This document shows, piece by piece, positions 1-10,300 of a stretch of 36,979 bases of DNA. The notes below the pieces were generated by a model. That model saw only the letters and a program-made list of their open reading frames with translations, did not search any database and was not told the DNA's origin. Within the stretch, counting starts at the first letter, position 1. Each line of letters opens with the position of its first letter. A program made the translations under genes and the position numbers. The stretch lies in contig JAFLCF010000017.1 of the NCBI GenBank assembly GCA_017303735.1, positions 1-36,979 on the forward strand. Reading direction: 5' to 3'. Origin of the DNA: Anaerolineae bacterium (GTDB lineage: Bacteria; Chloroflexota; Anaerolineae; Anaerolineales; Villigracilaceae).

Positions 1-1208
1 CTACGGGGTATCTTCCGCTTCAAGGAATTCCGGTTGCCGTTAAGGATCTTTACAATACCAAAGGCATCCGCTCCACAGGCGGATCCAAATTCTTCGCAGA
101 TCACATTCCAAACGAAGATGCCTTTGTAGTGGAAAAAATCAAAAAAGCAGGCGCGCACATTATTGGCAAAACCAACACACATGAGATCGCACTCGGTGTT
201 ACGAACAACAACCCGCATTTCGGCGCATGCCGCAACCCCTGGGATGTGACCCGCACGCCGGGCGGCTCTTCAGGTGGCAGTGCGGTTGCTGTCGCAACAG
301 GCATGTCGCTCGCCGCACTCGGAACAGACACGGGCGGTTCGATCCGCATCCCTGCTTCATTGTGCGGAGTGGTTGGGCTCAAACCCACCTATGGCAGAGT
401 CAGCTTGAGGGGCATCCTGCCGCTTTCCTGGAATCTCGATCATGCCGGTCCCATCACAAAACGCGTCGAAGATGCTGCCTTATTTTTGCAGATCATGGGA
501 GGATATGATAGTGAAGACCCGGCATCCTATAAGACCTTGCCGGGAGATTTCTCCAGTCATATGCGCGATACGATCCGCGACCGCAAAGTGGCATTTGCCG
601 TCGGTGAATTTATAGAAGAAGTGACTCACCCCGAAGTTTTAGCGGCGGTACGTAATGCCGCCGATGTGCTATCGCAACATGGGGCGATCATTGAAGAACT
701 CAACACGGATTTTCTGCGTGAAGCTGCCCTTGCCAATGCCTTGATGACACAGGCAGACGGCGCCGCCTTCCATCGCGAGCGATTGAAAGAACACCCTGAT
801 TGGTTTGGTGAGGATGTACGTAAACGCCTGGAGACGGGAGCAGGCTTCACATCCAGCGAGTATGCGCTTGCACGGCGCACCCAGGCTGAGGTCCGTAGGC
901 GATGCGAGCTTTTGTTCGAGGCGTATGACGCGCTTATCCTCCCCACCACACCCATCCCCGCGCCAGTCCTTGAGGGTGAGAATGCGGTTGAACGAGCCCG
1001 TCTATTAACCCGCTTTACATCGCCCTTTAATCTCACTCACCTGCCCGCGCTATCCGTCCCTTGCGGTTTTACAAAGGACGGGTTGCCGATCGGTTTGCAA
1101 GTTGTCTCCCGTGCATGGAATGAGTCAGGTGTTTTACGCATTGGGTATACCTATCAAGAGGCGACGGATTGGCATAAAACAAAGCCACAAATCGCGGTTC
1201 TTCGCTAA
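1..1208 (+). CDS. Amidase signature family hydrolase, 5' end cut by window edge
   Basis: The frame is open from the first bases, so the N-terminus lies outside the window. The Ser-cisSer-Lys triad of the amidase signature family is visible: Lys in PVAVKD (codon at 42), the cis-Ser in GGSSGGSA (codon at 267) and the nucleophilic Ser in GTDTGGSIR (codon at 339). The 24-residue spacing between the two serines is the family's usual spacing. The C-terminus (SPFNLTHLPALSVPCGF, then DGLPIGLQVV and EATDWH) is that of general amidases and GatA-like proteins. It should hydrolyse a carboxamide to acid plus ammonia in the cytoplasm; the substrate cannot be read from sequence. GatA is less likely: no gatB or gatC follows, and the ROK gene downstream has its own promoter-like box. 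A terminator follows the stop. Confidence 0.9.
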   Translation, partial: TGYLPLQGIPVAVKDLYNTKGIRSTGGSKFFADHIPNEDAFVVEKIKKAGAHIIGKTNTHEIALGVTNNNPHFGACRNPWDVTRTPGGSSGGSAVAVATGMSLAALGTDTGGSIRIPASLCGVVGLKPTYGRVSLRGILPLSWNLDHAGPITKRVEDAALFLQIMGGYDSEDPASYKTLPGDFSSHMRDTIRDRKVAFAVGEFIEEVTHPEVLAAVRNAADVLSQHGAIIEELNTDFLREAALANALMTQADGAAFHRERLKEHPDWFGEDVRKRLETGAGFTSSEYALARRTQAEVRRRCELLFEAYDALILPTTPIPAPVLEGENAVERARLLTRFTSPFNLTHLPALSVPCGFTKDGLPIGLQVVSRAWNESGVLRIGYTYQEATDWHKTKPQIAVLR

Positions 1209-1232
1209 TCAAGTATGAGATGATAAAAATAG

Positions 1233-1264
1233 AGCACACTTCACTATGTTGGAGTGTGCTTTTT
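1233..1264 (+). terminator. Rho-independent terminator of the amidase gene
   Basis: Perfect 8-bp stem AGCACACT / AGTGTGCT with a 12-base loop, followed at once by TTTT. It lies 24 bases after the amidase stop codon and before the ROK kinase promoter. Confidence 0.75.
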
Positions 1265-1316
1265 GACGGAATAAATCTCGAGCTTGTTCCTTTCAACTAG
1301 CAAAAATGCCATACGG

Positions 1317-1322
1317 TATAAT
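1317..1322 (+). promoter_or_regulatory. -10 box (TATAAT) for a probably leaderless ROK kinase mRNA
   Basis: Exact TATAAT with 7 bases between it and the ATG at 1330, so transcription would begin at or one base before the start codon. No Shine-Dalgarno precedes that ATG. A good -35 is not evident. The in-frame ATG codons at 1306 and 1321 lie upstream of or inside this box. Confidence 0.5.
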
Positions 1323-1329
1323 GGCGTTT

Positions 1330-2268
1330 ATGCCCACGATCATTGCCGTCGATATTGGCGGGACGCATATGCGCGCCGCTGCCTATGCGCAAGATGAAAT
1401 CCAACCGATCAAACATAAAAAGATTCGCACCCTCGCCTCAGAATCCGGCGGGTTGAACCGTCTCATCCGTGTGATCGAAGATGTCTGGCCCAAAAACGAT
1501 AGTGTTACTGCCATCGGTCTCGGTTCTCCTGGTCCACTTGACCCACACACGGGGTATTTGCTGGCTCCGCCCAATAACCCAGAATGGCATAATTTTCCGC
1601 TTGCGCCGAATGTGGAAAAACATTTTGGTGTAAAGACCTATCTTGATAATGATGCAAATCTTGCCGGTCTGGGCGAGTATCGCTATGGAGCCGGAAAGGG
1701 ACATCACCATGTGTTGTACATTACAGTCAGCACAGGCATTGGCGCAGGAGTCATTACCGACAAAAGATTGCTGCAAGGCTTTCATGGGCTTGCAGCCGAA
1801 TTAGGTCATTGCATCATCGACCCTGATGGTCCACCCTGTTCTTGCGGGTTTAATGGACATTTGGAAGCATTCTCTTCCGGACCTGCGATCGTAAAGTATG
1901 TGATCGCAGAATTAGAAGCAGGTGCAACGTCCATATTGAAACGAGGTCAGGAAATGACAGCTCGCGATGTTTCAGAAGCAGCTCTAGCCGGAGATGAGCT
2001 TGCGATCAGAGCGTATCAACGCGCGGGCGAGTATCTTGGTATCGGGGTTGCCTCCTTCCTGCATGCTTTTGACCCCTCTATTATTATTTTTGGCGGCGGG
2101 GTTTCGCAAGTTGGCAAGTTGTTATTTGACCCGTTTGAAACCAGTTTAAAGAAGCGCGTCTTCCACCCGCGGTATCTGGAGGGATTGGTCATCACCCAGG
2201 CTCAATTGGGCGACGATGCAGGGTTGTTAGGTGCCCGTGCACTGGCAGAAATGAAGTCTCGTTCTTAA
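1330..2268 (+). CDS. ROK family sugar kinase (glucokinase-like)
   Basis: A ROK-family protein of 312 residues, close to the family's usual 300-320. It probably phosphorylates glucose or a related hexose with ATP in the cytoplasm. N-terminal phosphate loop IAVDIGGTHMRAA, then GLGSPGPLDP, the sugar/catalytic motif LDNDANLAGLGE, the nucleotide motif VSTGIGAGV and a C-terminal FGGGVSQ. The ROK zinc site is present in altered form: H160, C170, C172, then His177 where most members have a third Cys (usual pattern CxCGxxGCxE, here CSCGFNGHLE). Start 1330 was chosen because a TATAAT sits 7 bases before it; 1306 would add eight residues encoded across that box. It lacks the DNA-binding N-terminus of ROK repressors, so an enzyme is likelier. 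The aminotransferase gene starts 19 bases after its stop, so the two may be cotranscribed. Confidence 0.88.
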   Translation: MPTIIAVDIGGTHMRAAAYAQDEIQPIKHKKIRTLASESGGLNRLIRVIEDVWPKNDSVTAIGLGSPGPLDPHTGYLLAPPNNPEWHNFPLAPNVEKHFGVKTYLDNDANLAGLGEYRYGAGKGHHHVLYITVSTGIGAGVITDKRLLQGFHGLAAELGHCIIDPDGPPCSCGFNGHLEAFSSGPAIVKYVIAELEAGATSILKRGQEMTARDVSEAALAGDELAIRAYQRAGEYLGIGVASFLHAFDPSIIIFGGGVSQVGKLLFDPFETSLKKRVFHPRYLEGLVITQAQLGDDAGLLGARALAEMKSRS

Positions 2269-2287
2269 TCCATTTCAAGGAGTATTC

Positions 2288-3616
2288 ATGAAAAAAACAA
2301 ATCTTCCCGGTCCGAAGGCAAAAGCCATGATCGAAAGGGACCAGAAGGTGATCTCACCCTCTTATCCGCGTGGATATCCATTTGCGATGGACCATGGCAA
2401 AGGCACAGAGGTTTGGGATGTGGATGGAAACCGATTTTTGGATTTCATGGGCGGTATCGCCGTAGTATCCACCGGGCATGCTCACCCACAGGTCGTTAAA
2501 GCCATTCAGGAACAGGCAGAAAAGTTCATTCACATTTCTTCGGATTTCTATCACGAGAACTGGATCCGCCTTGGCGAAAAATTAAGTGAGATCGCTCCCT
2601 TCAAAGAAGATGCGCTTTCGTTCATGACGAACTCCGGCACAGAAGCTGTTGAAGCGGCGATCAAACTAGCTCGGTATCACACCAAACGCTCGAACTTTAT
2701 CGGGTTCACTGGCGCCTTCCATGGACGCACCATGGGCGCTGTGACCTTCACTGCCAGCAAATCGAAATATCATAGTGGGTTCTATCCGTTGATGAACGGC
2801 GTGACCCATGCCCCCTACCCCAATCCATACCGTGCGATATTGGAAAGGCGCAAAGGCGAAGATTATGGGGAAGCTGTGGTTCGTTATATCGAAGAAGAGA
2901 TCATTGCCCAGATTCTGCCTGCAAAAGAAGTAGCAGGCGTACTGGTGGAAACCATTCAAGGCGAAGGCGGTTATATTGTCCCGCCAGATGGGTTTTACCC
3001 TGCCTTGCGAAAATTCTGCGACAAGCACGGCATTCTGCTGATCCTTGATGAAGTCCAATCTGGCATGGGGCGTACTGGGAAATGGTGGGCGATCGAACAT
3101 TTCGGCGTGGAGCCGGATATCATCACCTCGGCAAAGGGAATTGCCTCGGGCATGCCGCTCGGTGCATGCATCGCACGAAAATCAGTCATGGATTGGGAAA
3201 TCGGCACCCATGGCAACACTTATGGCGGGAACCCCATATCCTGCGCCGCCGCTTTGGCTACAATTGACCTGGTTGAAAAACAATATATGCAAAATGCAAA
3301 AGAGGTTGGTGAGTATGCCATGGACGCGCTGATGGAAATCCAGGCTCGCCATCCCAGCATTGGCGAGGTGCGCGGCAAGGGATTAATGATCGGCGTGGAA
3401 TTCGTAAAAGACCGCGAAACCAAAGAGCCAGCCAAAAAGTTGACAGATCGCGTTGTAGACCTAGCGTACGAGCACGGGTTATTGATGCTTTCTTGTGGTC
3501 AGAGTGTCATTCGAATTGCTCCGCCGCTTTCCATTAGCAAAAGTGAAGTGGATGAAGGCTTGCGGATCTTTGAAGAAGTATTGACCCAAGGCGAAAAAGA
3601 ATTGATGCAAGGGTAA
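2288..3616 (+). CDS. Class III PLP-dependent aminotransferase (acetylornithine / GABA aminotransferase-like)
   Basis: 442 residues, fold type I, class III. It transfers an omega-amino group (from ornithine derivatives, GABA or another diamine) to 2-oxoglutarate in the cytoplasm. Visible features: N-terminal EVWDVDGNRFLDFMGGIAV, the PLP-phosphate motif NSGTEAVEAAIKLAR, FTGAFHGRTMGA, the PLP-pyridine Asp in LILDEVQSGMGRTG, the Schiff-base Lys283 in SAKGIASGMPLGA, and GNTYGGNPISCAAA. Length and the AFHGRT and EVQSGMGRTG segments fit the GABA/ornithine branch more than short ArgD enzymes, but the substrate is not certain. AAGGAG lies 5 bases before the ATG. It follows the ROK kinase by 19 bases and ends at a strong terminator. 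No arginine or polyamine genes are adjacent to help the call. Confidence 0.88.
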   Translation: MKKTNLPGPKAKAMIERDQKVISPSYPRGYPFAMDHGKGTEVWDVDGNRFLDFMGGIAVVSTGHAHPQVVKAIQEQAEKFIHISSDFYHENWIRLGEKLSEIAPFKEDALSFMTNSGTEAVEAAIKLARYHTKRSNFIGFTGAFHGRTMGAVTFTASKSKYHSGFYPLMNGVTHAPYPNPYRAILERRKGEDYGEAVVRYIEEEIIAQILPAKEVAGVLVETIQGEGGYIVPPDGFYPALRKFCDKHGILLILDEVQSGMGRTGKWWAIEHFGVEPDIITSAKGIASGMPLGACIARKSVMDWEIGTHGNTYGGNPISCAAALATIDLVEKQYMQNAKEVGEYAMDALMEIQARHPSIGEVRGKGLMIGVEFVKDRETKEPAKKLTDRVVDLAYEHGLLMLSCGQSVIRIAPPLSISKSEVDEGLRIFEEVLTQGEKELMQG

Positions 3617-3630
3617 GCAAGTAAATTTTT

Positions 3631-3663
3631 AAAGACCTTCGAGTTGCCTCGAAGGTCTTTTTT
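3631..3663 (+). terminator. Rho-independent terminator after the aminotransferase
   Basis: Perfect 13-bp stem AAAGACCTTCGAG / CTCGAAGGTCTTT with a TTGC loop, followed by further T. It lies between the aminotransferase and the convergent TIR gene. The opposite strand lacks a clear U-tract, so it mainly serves the + strand. Confidence 0.85.
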
Positions 3664-3665
3664 GA

Positions 3666-4271
3666 TCAATCGTTAGAAGTATTTTCTACAGTATTGTCAT
3701 TTCCGATAACGATATTCGAACCAGTGACATTGCCGTTGATTTGAATGACAGTGCTAGAAGGTTTCTTTTTGGTTGCTGGTCTTTTTTTGCCAGTCTTATC
3801 TTTTTCTATCTTCGGTGCTGGCGACCCATCGGCAGATGGCAAAATCGCACCCACTTTTTCAGCACGCAGGGTCAGGCTTTTCAAAAGTTTCCTCATGCCG
3901 CTTTCGGTATACAGATCCACCCATTGAAAATCGCGCAAGCTATAAGGCAGATCCACTTCTTCAAAGCGGGCTGGGATTAGGAAAATCTCTCCAGGTGGAA
4001 TCTCCAGTGCCCGGTCGAGAGCGAGGCGCATTTCCTTTTGGACGTATCCCTCTTTACTTACAGATTTCTTCGAAAGGCAAAGTAAGATCAGGTCGGTTTC
4101 ATCCAACGCTTTTGAAATTTCCATCTTCCAATCCTGCCCGGGCAGAAGGTCTTCCACATCGAACCAGGGGTCTGTGCCCAGAGAGTGCAGATGGTCATGA
4201 AGTTTTTGCGCTTGCGGACGATCTGCAGACGCGTAGCTAATGAATATCTTGAGAGGATGTTTGGCTGCCAT
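3666..4271 (-). CDS. TIR domain protein with basic linker and C-terminal GNVTGSNIVIGN-type tail
   Basis: 201 residues. Residues 7-135 form a bacterial TIR domain (TIR_2 type): box 1 is IFISYASAD (9-17), a BB-loop-like FDVEDLLPGQDW follows, then LILLCLSKKSV and GYVQKEMRLAL. Glu80 of that last segment sits where SARM1-type TIR domains carry the catalytic Glu, so NAD+ hydrolase or cyclase activity is possible. Residues ~145-172 are a Lys/Pro/Ser-rich linker. The last ~28 residues (from TVIQINGN to the end) form a short Gly/Asn-rich hydrophobic-alternating tail. No signal peptide or membrane segment is seen. It stands alone, convergent to the aminotransferase, with no recognised defence partner (SIR2, STAND NTPase, Thoeris ThsA or nuclease) nearby. 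Role in immunity or signalling is inference. A TATAAT ends 6 bases before the ATG. Confidence 0.88.
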   Translation of the reverse strand: MAAKHPLKIFISYASADRPQAQKLHDHLHSLGTDPWFDVEDLLPGQDWKMEISKALDETDLILLCLSKKSVSKEGYVQKEMRLALDRALEIPPGEIFLIPARFEEVDLPYSLRDFQWVDLYTESGMRKLLKSLTLRAEKVGAILPSADGSPAPKIEKDKTGKKRPATKKKPSSTVIQINGNVTGSNIVIGNDNTVENTSND

Positions 4272-4277
4272 GTGTCG

Positions 4278-4283
4278 ATTATA
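4278..4283 (-). promoter_or_regulatory. -10 box (TATAAT) of the TIR gene, leaderless arrangement
   Basis: On the minus strand TATAAT is followed by six bases and then the ATG of the TIR gene, so the seventh base after the hexamer is the A of the start codon. No Shine-Dalgarno is present. The -35 is poor. Confidence 0.5.
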
Positions 4284-4322
4284 CCCAGCACAGTCATGAA
4301 TTGCATTTTCAATTATGGATTT

Positions 4323-4357
4323 AAAAACAAGAGCGACGCCTCTCGACGCCGCTCTTG
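4323..4357 (-). terminator. Rho-independent terminator of the giant surface-protein gene
   Basis: On the minus strand, 11 bases after the giant gene's stop, an inverted repeat (arms CAAGAGCGGCGTC and GGCGTCGCTCTTG, mostly paired) is followed by TTTTTAAA. It separates the giant gene from the TIR gene on the same strand. Confidence 0.75.
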
Positions 4358-4367
4358 CCTGTTTCCA

Positions 4368-7300
4368 CTAGCGGATATTGGTTCTACTGGAGGTTTTATC
4401 CTCCGCTGAACCGATCAATACTGCACGAACCGCAATACGATCGGCATATGTATCCGTAGCTTCGTTGTACGTCTTGCAGGTCAACAGAGTTAGCCAGGCT
4501 TTGTCTTCGTGCTGAAGGACACTCGTATTACCTGGCTTCACCGTCCGGTTCTGGCGCACTTCGTAGATGAAGGACTCGCCATACGCATGGACAATGATGC
4601 GGTCACCATACTTCAGCTCGCCAAGCTTCGCAAACGGTCCCTCTTCACCGTTTGACAACGTCACATGGCTGGTGAGTACGCTGTTACCCTGCCAACTCGG
4701 GAATGCCGTGCCTTCGAGCCAGCCTGCTTCATTCCATAACCATGAGACATCCCAGTCTTCACCGATGATCGGGACGCCCACAATAGGCATCGCCAAGCCA
4801 AGGCGCGGTACTTCCAGCCAGACATCTGTATTGCTGTACATCTTCTCGGCAGGCTGTTCAGGAAGAGCAGTGAACCGATTGGGTGCAAAGCCTGTCTTTG
4901 GCAGGATATTTGGAATAGATGCATCTTCATCGTCAGTCGTTGTACCACCCGTGGGAGGTGCGTTGATAGTGACTGTGTCAAAGACAGCATAGATGTTCAC
5001 GTCATCAAGCGGATCGTACCAACGCTCGGTCGATTCAGTGTTATGAGTACTTAATTGAACAGGCAAGCCACCCGGACCCGGGTCGATAGGCAGGGAAGTC
5101 CACGCTACATTGGCAGTATTTGCCGCAGGTGTATTCACTAAACGCGCATTGAACGTAATAGTAGCTGTTGCACCTAAGGGGAAGACATCCCACTCAAAGA
5201 TGAGGTTGGATGTGGCACCGGGGCAGTAAGCGGGTGCCACCGGGTTGGTAGGTGCAAGACCCGTGTAAGTAATGGAACACGGAATATATTCCAATTCTGG
5301 TGGCAGGATATCCGTCACCACAACATCAAAGGCATCCACTGAACTAAGCACGGTATGGTTGATCGTCAAAGAGAACTGGATCGGGGTACCGATGGCAACA
5401 CCCGCGTTTGGTATGGCAGATTTATCAATGGACAGATCTGGTTCGATGATTTCAACATTCGGCGAGCTGGTAGTGAACGATCCGCCTGTAAACGCCCAGG
5501 TGACGCTGTTGTTTAAGTTAACGCCTTGTTGATTCTCAACCACATCCAAAACAATGGCGCGGTATTGAATTCGAATAGTTGCCGCTGCCGGTTGAGCAGG
5601 GATGTTACCAAGCGTAAAGATGACCTGTCTACCAGGGTTGGCTGGGTTGCCGGGCAAGTCACCCGGATTCGTGATTGATGATACCGCGGGCGGGCAGGCA
5701 GTTGCAGTCTGGTTAACACCTGCTACTTCCACAAGCAAACAATCCACAAACGCCAAGCCTTTATCCATTTGATCTGTGACGGTGACGTTGGTCAACGGCG
5801 TACCGATCGGGAGATTGACCAAAACTTCGTACGTGACGATCTCACCAATGGCAACATCCGTGCCGGTAGTGAAGGTTTCATTGGTGTTAGTCATGGTTTT
5901 GGTCACAGCGCCGAGGATGCCCACAAATCCGAAGTCTGCCGTGAAATTGACGTTGTCATCGTCCAGATAGCCGGTGTAGCTGGTCTGGTCTTCTCCGGTC
6001 ACTTCCGTGTTCGGCGAGAGCGTGTATGGGGTACTGCTGATGCCGGTGACTGCCGGGTTGACTGCGTCAATGCCGTTCTCGTCCGCTGTCTGGTCGCTGG
6101 TTTCATTTGCGCCATTGTTGGTCGAAGAAACAAGACCAACAAGCGGCTGTCCAGCTTGGAACTCACTGGCAGGGATGTGAACAAAGTAATTGCCCGGGTT
6201 CAGATTGTTGAACTGATAGTTGCCGTTAGCATCGGTGGTCGTGGTCGCCACAGGCACGGTCACGCCGGGGGTATCACCCACGCGATATAGCTCCACGTCC
6301 ACACTCGGTACACCCGCTTCGGCACCGTTCTGGATGCCGTCATTGATAACTCCTCCGCCATTCCCGACATCGAACCAAATGCGGTTGCCGATGGCGACCA
6401 ATTGTGTGAAGCCTAGGTCTGCTGTGAAGTTGACGTTGTCGTCATCCAGCGTACCCGTGTAATTCGTCTGGTCTTCACCGGTCACTTCCGTGTTCGACAG
6501 AAGTGTGTAATCCTGCGTACGAATACCGGTCGTAGTCAGTGTCGCGACATCGATACCATTCTCGTCCGCGTCGTTATCGCTGGTCTCGTTGGCTCCTGCT
6601 CCCAGGCTGGAAACATAGCTGAAGAGATCGCCGCCTGCTTGGAATTCACTCGCTGGGATCTGGACATAGTAGGTTCCAGGATACAAGCGGTCAAAGCGAT
6701 AGTATCCACCGCCGGAGGTCTGAACACCGCCCAGCGCATCATCGCCCGTACCCAGAATACCATCTGGACCCACGGGCACTTCCACGCCTGCCGAGGTGTA
6801 CAACTGGACCGTTACATTATTCACGGTGCTTTCGCCTACATCCAAAATGCCGTTGTTGTAGAACGCTCCTGCTCCCATGTCGAACCAAACGCGGTTGCCC
6901 AATGCCACCAGATCTGTGAAACCAAAATCGGCTGTGAAGTTGACGTCGTTGTCGTCCAATGCGCCAGTGTAGTTCGGCTGCGGTTCGCCCGTCGGTTCGC
7001 TGTTAGGTTGAAGCGTGTATGGCGTGCTGCTGATGCCATTCGTCGCCGGGGAGGCGTTATCGATGCCATTCTCATCGCCGCTTTGGTCGGTGGTCTCATC
7101 CGCACCGTTGCCTGTGCTGGAGCGATAGTTCTCCAATGTGCCACCTGGCTGGAATTCACTCGCCGGAATAAAGATAAAGTAGTCTCCGGCGATCAGATCG
7201 TCGAACACATAGTAGCCGCTCGCATCGGTTGTGGTAGTTCTTAACGGAGCCGTCACGCCAGGCGTATCGCCGACGCGATAGAGTTGAAGGTCAACGGATT

Positions 7301-10300
7301 GAATACCTGGTTCAGTGCCATTCTGGATGCCATCGTTGGGGGTACCACCGCCCGCACCATTGTCCGCCCAGACGACATTACCAATGGCGACCTTTTGCAG
7401 GAAACCGAAGTCTGCTGTGAAGTTGACGTTGTCATCATCCAGATAGCCAGTGTAGCTGGATTCATCATCCGTGGTGGTCTCACTGTTCGGGGTAAGTGTA
7501 TATGGTGTACTGCTAATGCCATTTGTTGGCAAAGAGACAGCGTCGATCCCGTTTTCATCGGCATTTTGATCCGAGGTCTCGTTCGAGCCGTTGCCCGTCG
7601 AGGAGACGGAGCCGAACAGCGGCTGCCCAGCCTGGAACTCACTGGCAGGGATGTGAACAAAGTAATTGCCCGGGTTCAGGTTGTTGAACTGATAGTTGCC
7701 GCTGACGTCTGTGGTCGTAGTCGCCACCGGCACGGTCACGCCGGGGGTATCACCCACACGATACAGTTCCACGTCCACACTCGGTACACCCGCTTCGGCA
7801 CCGTTCTGGATGCCGTCATTGATAACTCCTCCACCATTGCCGACATCGAACCAAATGCGGTTGCCGATGGCGACCAACTGTGTGAAGCCTAGGTCTGCTG
7901 TGAAGTTGACGTTGTCGTCATCCAAGACACCGCTATAGTTCGTCTGGTCTTCACCGGTCACTTCCGTGTTCGACAGAAGTGTGTAATCTTGCGTACGAAT
8001 GCCAGTCGTGGTCAGTGTAGCGACATCAATGCCGTTCTCGTCCGCGTCGTTGTCGCTGGTCTCGTTGGCTCCTGCTCCCAAGCTGGAAACGTAGCCAAAC
8101 AAGTCACCACCCACCTGGAATTCACTCGCCGGGATCTGGACATAGTAAGTCCCGGAATACAGGCGATCAAAGCGATAGTATCCGCCGCCGGAGGTCTGAA
8201 CACCGCCCAATGCGTCATCGCCCGTGCCCAGAATCCCATCTGGACCCACAGGCACTTCCACGCCTGCCGAGGTGTACAACTGGACCGTTACATTATTCAC
8301 GGTGCTTTCGCCTACATCCAAAATGCCGTTGTTGTAGAACGCTCCCGCTCCTGTGTCGAACCAGATGCGGTTGCCCAATGCCACCAGGTCTGTGAAACCA
8401 AAATCGGCTGTGAAGTTGACGTCGTTGTCGTCCAAAGCGCCAGTGTAGTTCGGCTGCGGTTCGCCCGTCGGTTCGCTGTTAGGTTGAAGCGTGTATGGCG
8501 TGCTGCTGATGCCATTCGTCGCCGGGGAGGCGTTATCGATGCCATTCTCATCGCCGCTTTGGTCGGTGGTCTCATCCGCACCGTTGCCTGTGCTGGAGCG
8601 ATAGTTCTCCAATGTGCCACCTGGCTGGAATTCACTCGCCGGAATAAAGATAAAGTAGTCTCCGGCGATCAGATCGTCGAACACATAGTAGCCGCTCGCA
8701 TCGGTTGTGGTAGTTCTTAACGGAGCCGTCACGCCAGGCGTATCGCCGACGCGATAGAGTTGAAGGTCAACGGATTGAATACCTGGTTCAGTGCCATTCT
8801 GGATGCCATCGTTGGGGGTACCACCGCCCGCACCATTGTCCGCCCAGACGACATTACCAATGGCGACCTTTTGCAGGAAACCGAAGTCTGCTGTGAAGTT
8901 GACGTTGTCATCATCCAGATAGCCAGTGTAGCTGGATTCATCATCCGTGGTGGTCTCACTGTTCGGGGTAAGTGTATATGGTGTACTGCTAATGCCATTT
9001 GTTGGCAAAGAGACAGCGTCGATCCCGTTTTCATCGGCATTTTGATCCGAGGTCTCGTTCGAGCCGTTGCCCGTCGAGGAGACGGAGCCGAACAGCGGCT
9101 GCCCAGCCTGGAACTCACTGGCAGGGATGTGAACAAAGTAATTGCCCGGGTTCAGATTGTTGAACTGATAGTTGCCGTTAGCATCGGTGGTCGTGGTCGC
9201 CACCGGTACGGTCACGCCGGGGGTATCACCCACGCGATACAGTTGCACGTCCACATTTAACACACCAATTTCACCAACATCCTGAATACCATTGTTTGGT
9301 GTACCGCCGCCAAAACCATCATCAAACCAAATGCGGTTGCCGATGGCGACCAACTGCGTGAAGCCTAGGTCTGCTGTGAAGTTGACGTTGTTATCATCCA
9401 AGACACCGCTATAGTTCGTCTGGTCTTCACCCGTCTGTTCGGTATTCGGCAGAAGTGTGTAATTCTGAGTACGAATACCAGTCGTGGTCAGTGTCGCGAC
9501 ATCAATACCATTCTCGTCCGCATTGTTATCGCTGGTCTCGTTGGCTCCTGCTCCCAGGCTGGAAACATAGCTGAAGAGATCGCCGCCTGCTTGGAATTCA
9601 CTCGCTGGGATCTGGACATAGTAGGTTCCAGGATACAAGCGGTCAAAGCGATAGTATCCACCGCCGGAGGTCTGAACACCGCCCAGCGCATCATCGCCCG
9701 TACCCAGAATACCATCTGGACCCACGGGCACTTCCACGCCTGCCGAGGTGTACAACTGGACGGTCACGTTGTTCACGGTGCTTTCGCCTACATCCAAAAT
9801 GCCGTTGTTGTAGAACGCTCCTGCTCCCATGTCGAACCAAACGCGGTTGCCCAGCGCAACCAAATCAACCACACCAAAGTCAACGCGATTTTCGGTAGTC
9901 AGGCCATTGGCGTTGGTGACCGCTTGTTCACCTGCCGGGGTCAATGCAAAGGCGCTGGTCTGAACATAACCACCTGCACCTAAAGAACCACCCGTCTCAG
10001 TGCCGTTATCGTCCGAGTCGACCGTGGTCACGTCGGGGTTTGGAGCAGGTTCATATGTCGATGGCGGAACTGCGCCGGTGCTGGAACGATAATTTTGCAA
10101 GATTCCACCAGTGTTGAAATCAGACGCCGGGATGCGAACAACATAATTGCCCGCCACCAAACCCGGGAAATTATAAGTGCCGCCAGCCGTTGTGGTGCTA
10201 GCCAGTTGTGTCGAAAGGTCTTGCGACCAAAGCTGCACGGTAACGCCATCGATAGCCGGCTCTGTACCATTTTGAATACCGTCGTTGGGAGTTCCGCCAC

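Noticed and set aside
1..1208. GatA subunit of Glu-tRNA(Gln) amidotransferase
   Set aside because: The triad fits, but gatB/gatC are not adjacent, and SPFNLTHLPALSVPCGF is the general-amidase form.
3666..4271. TIR gene as part of a Thoeris, toxin-antitoxin or other known defence system
   Set aside because: No partner gene of those systems lies on either side; neighbours are an aminotransferase and the giant surface-protein gene.
5931..9866. CRISPR or other short-spacer array
   Set aside because: The periodic unit is 1476 bp of continuous coding sequence, not short repeats with unique spacers.
5769..9983. Long open frames on the + strand across the repeat region of the giant gene (up to ~240 codons, some with near-identical copies)
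   Set aside because: They are antisense shadows of the SdrD_B repeats. They recur with the same 1476-bp period, match no protein pattern I recognise and lack ribosome sites.
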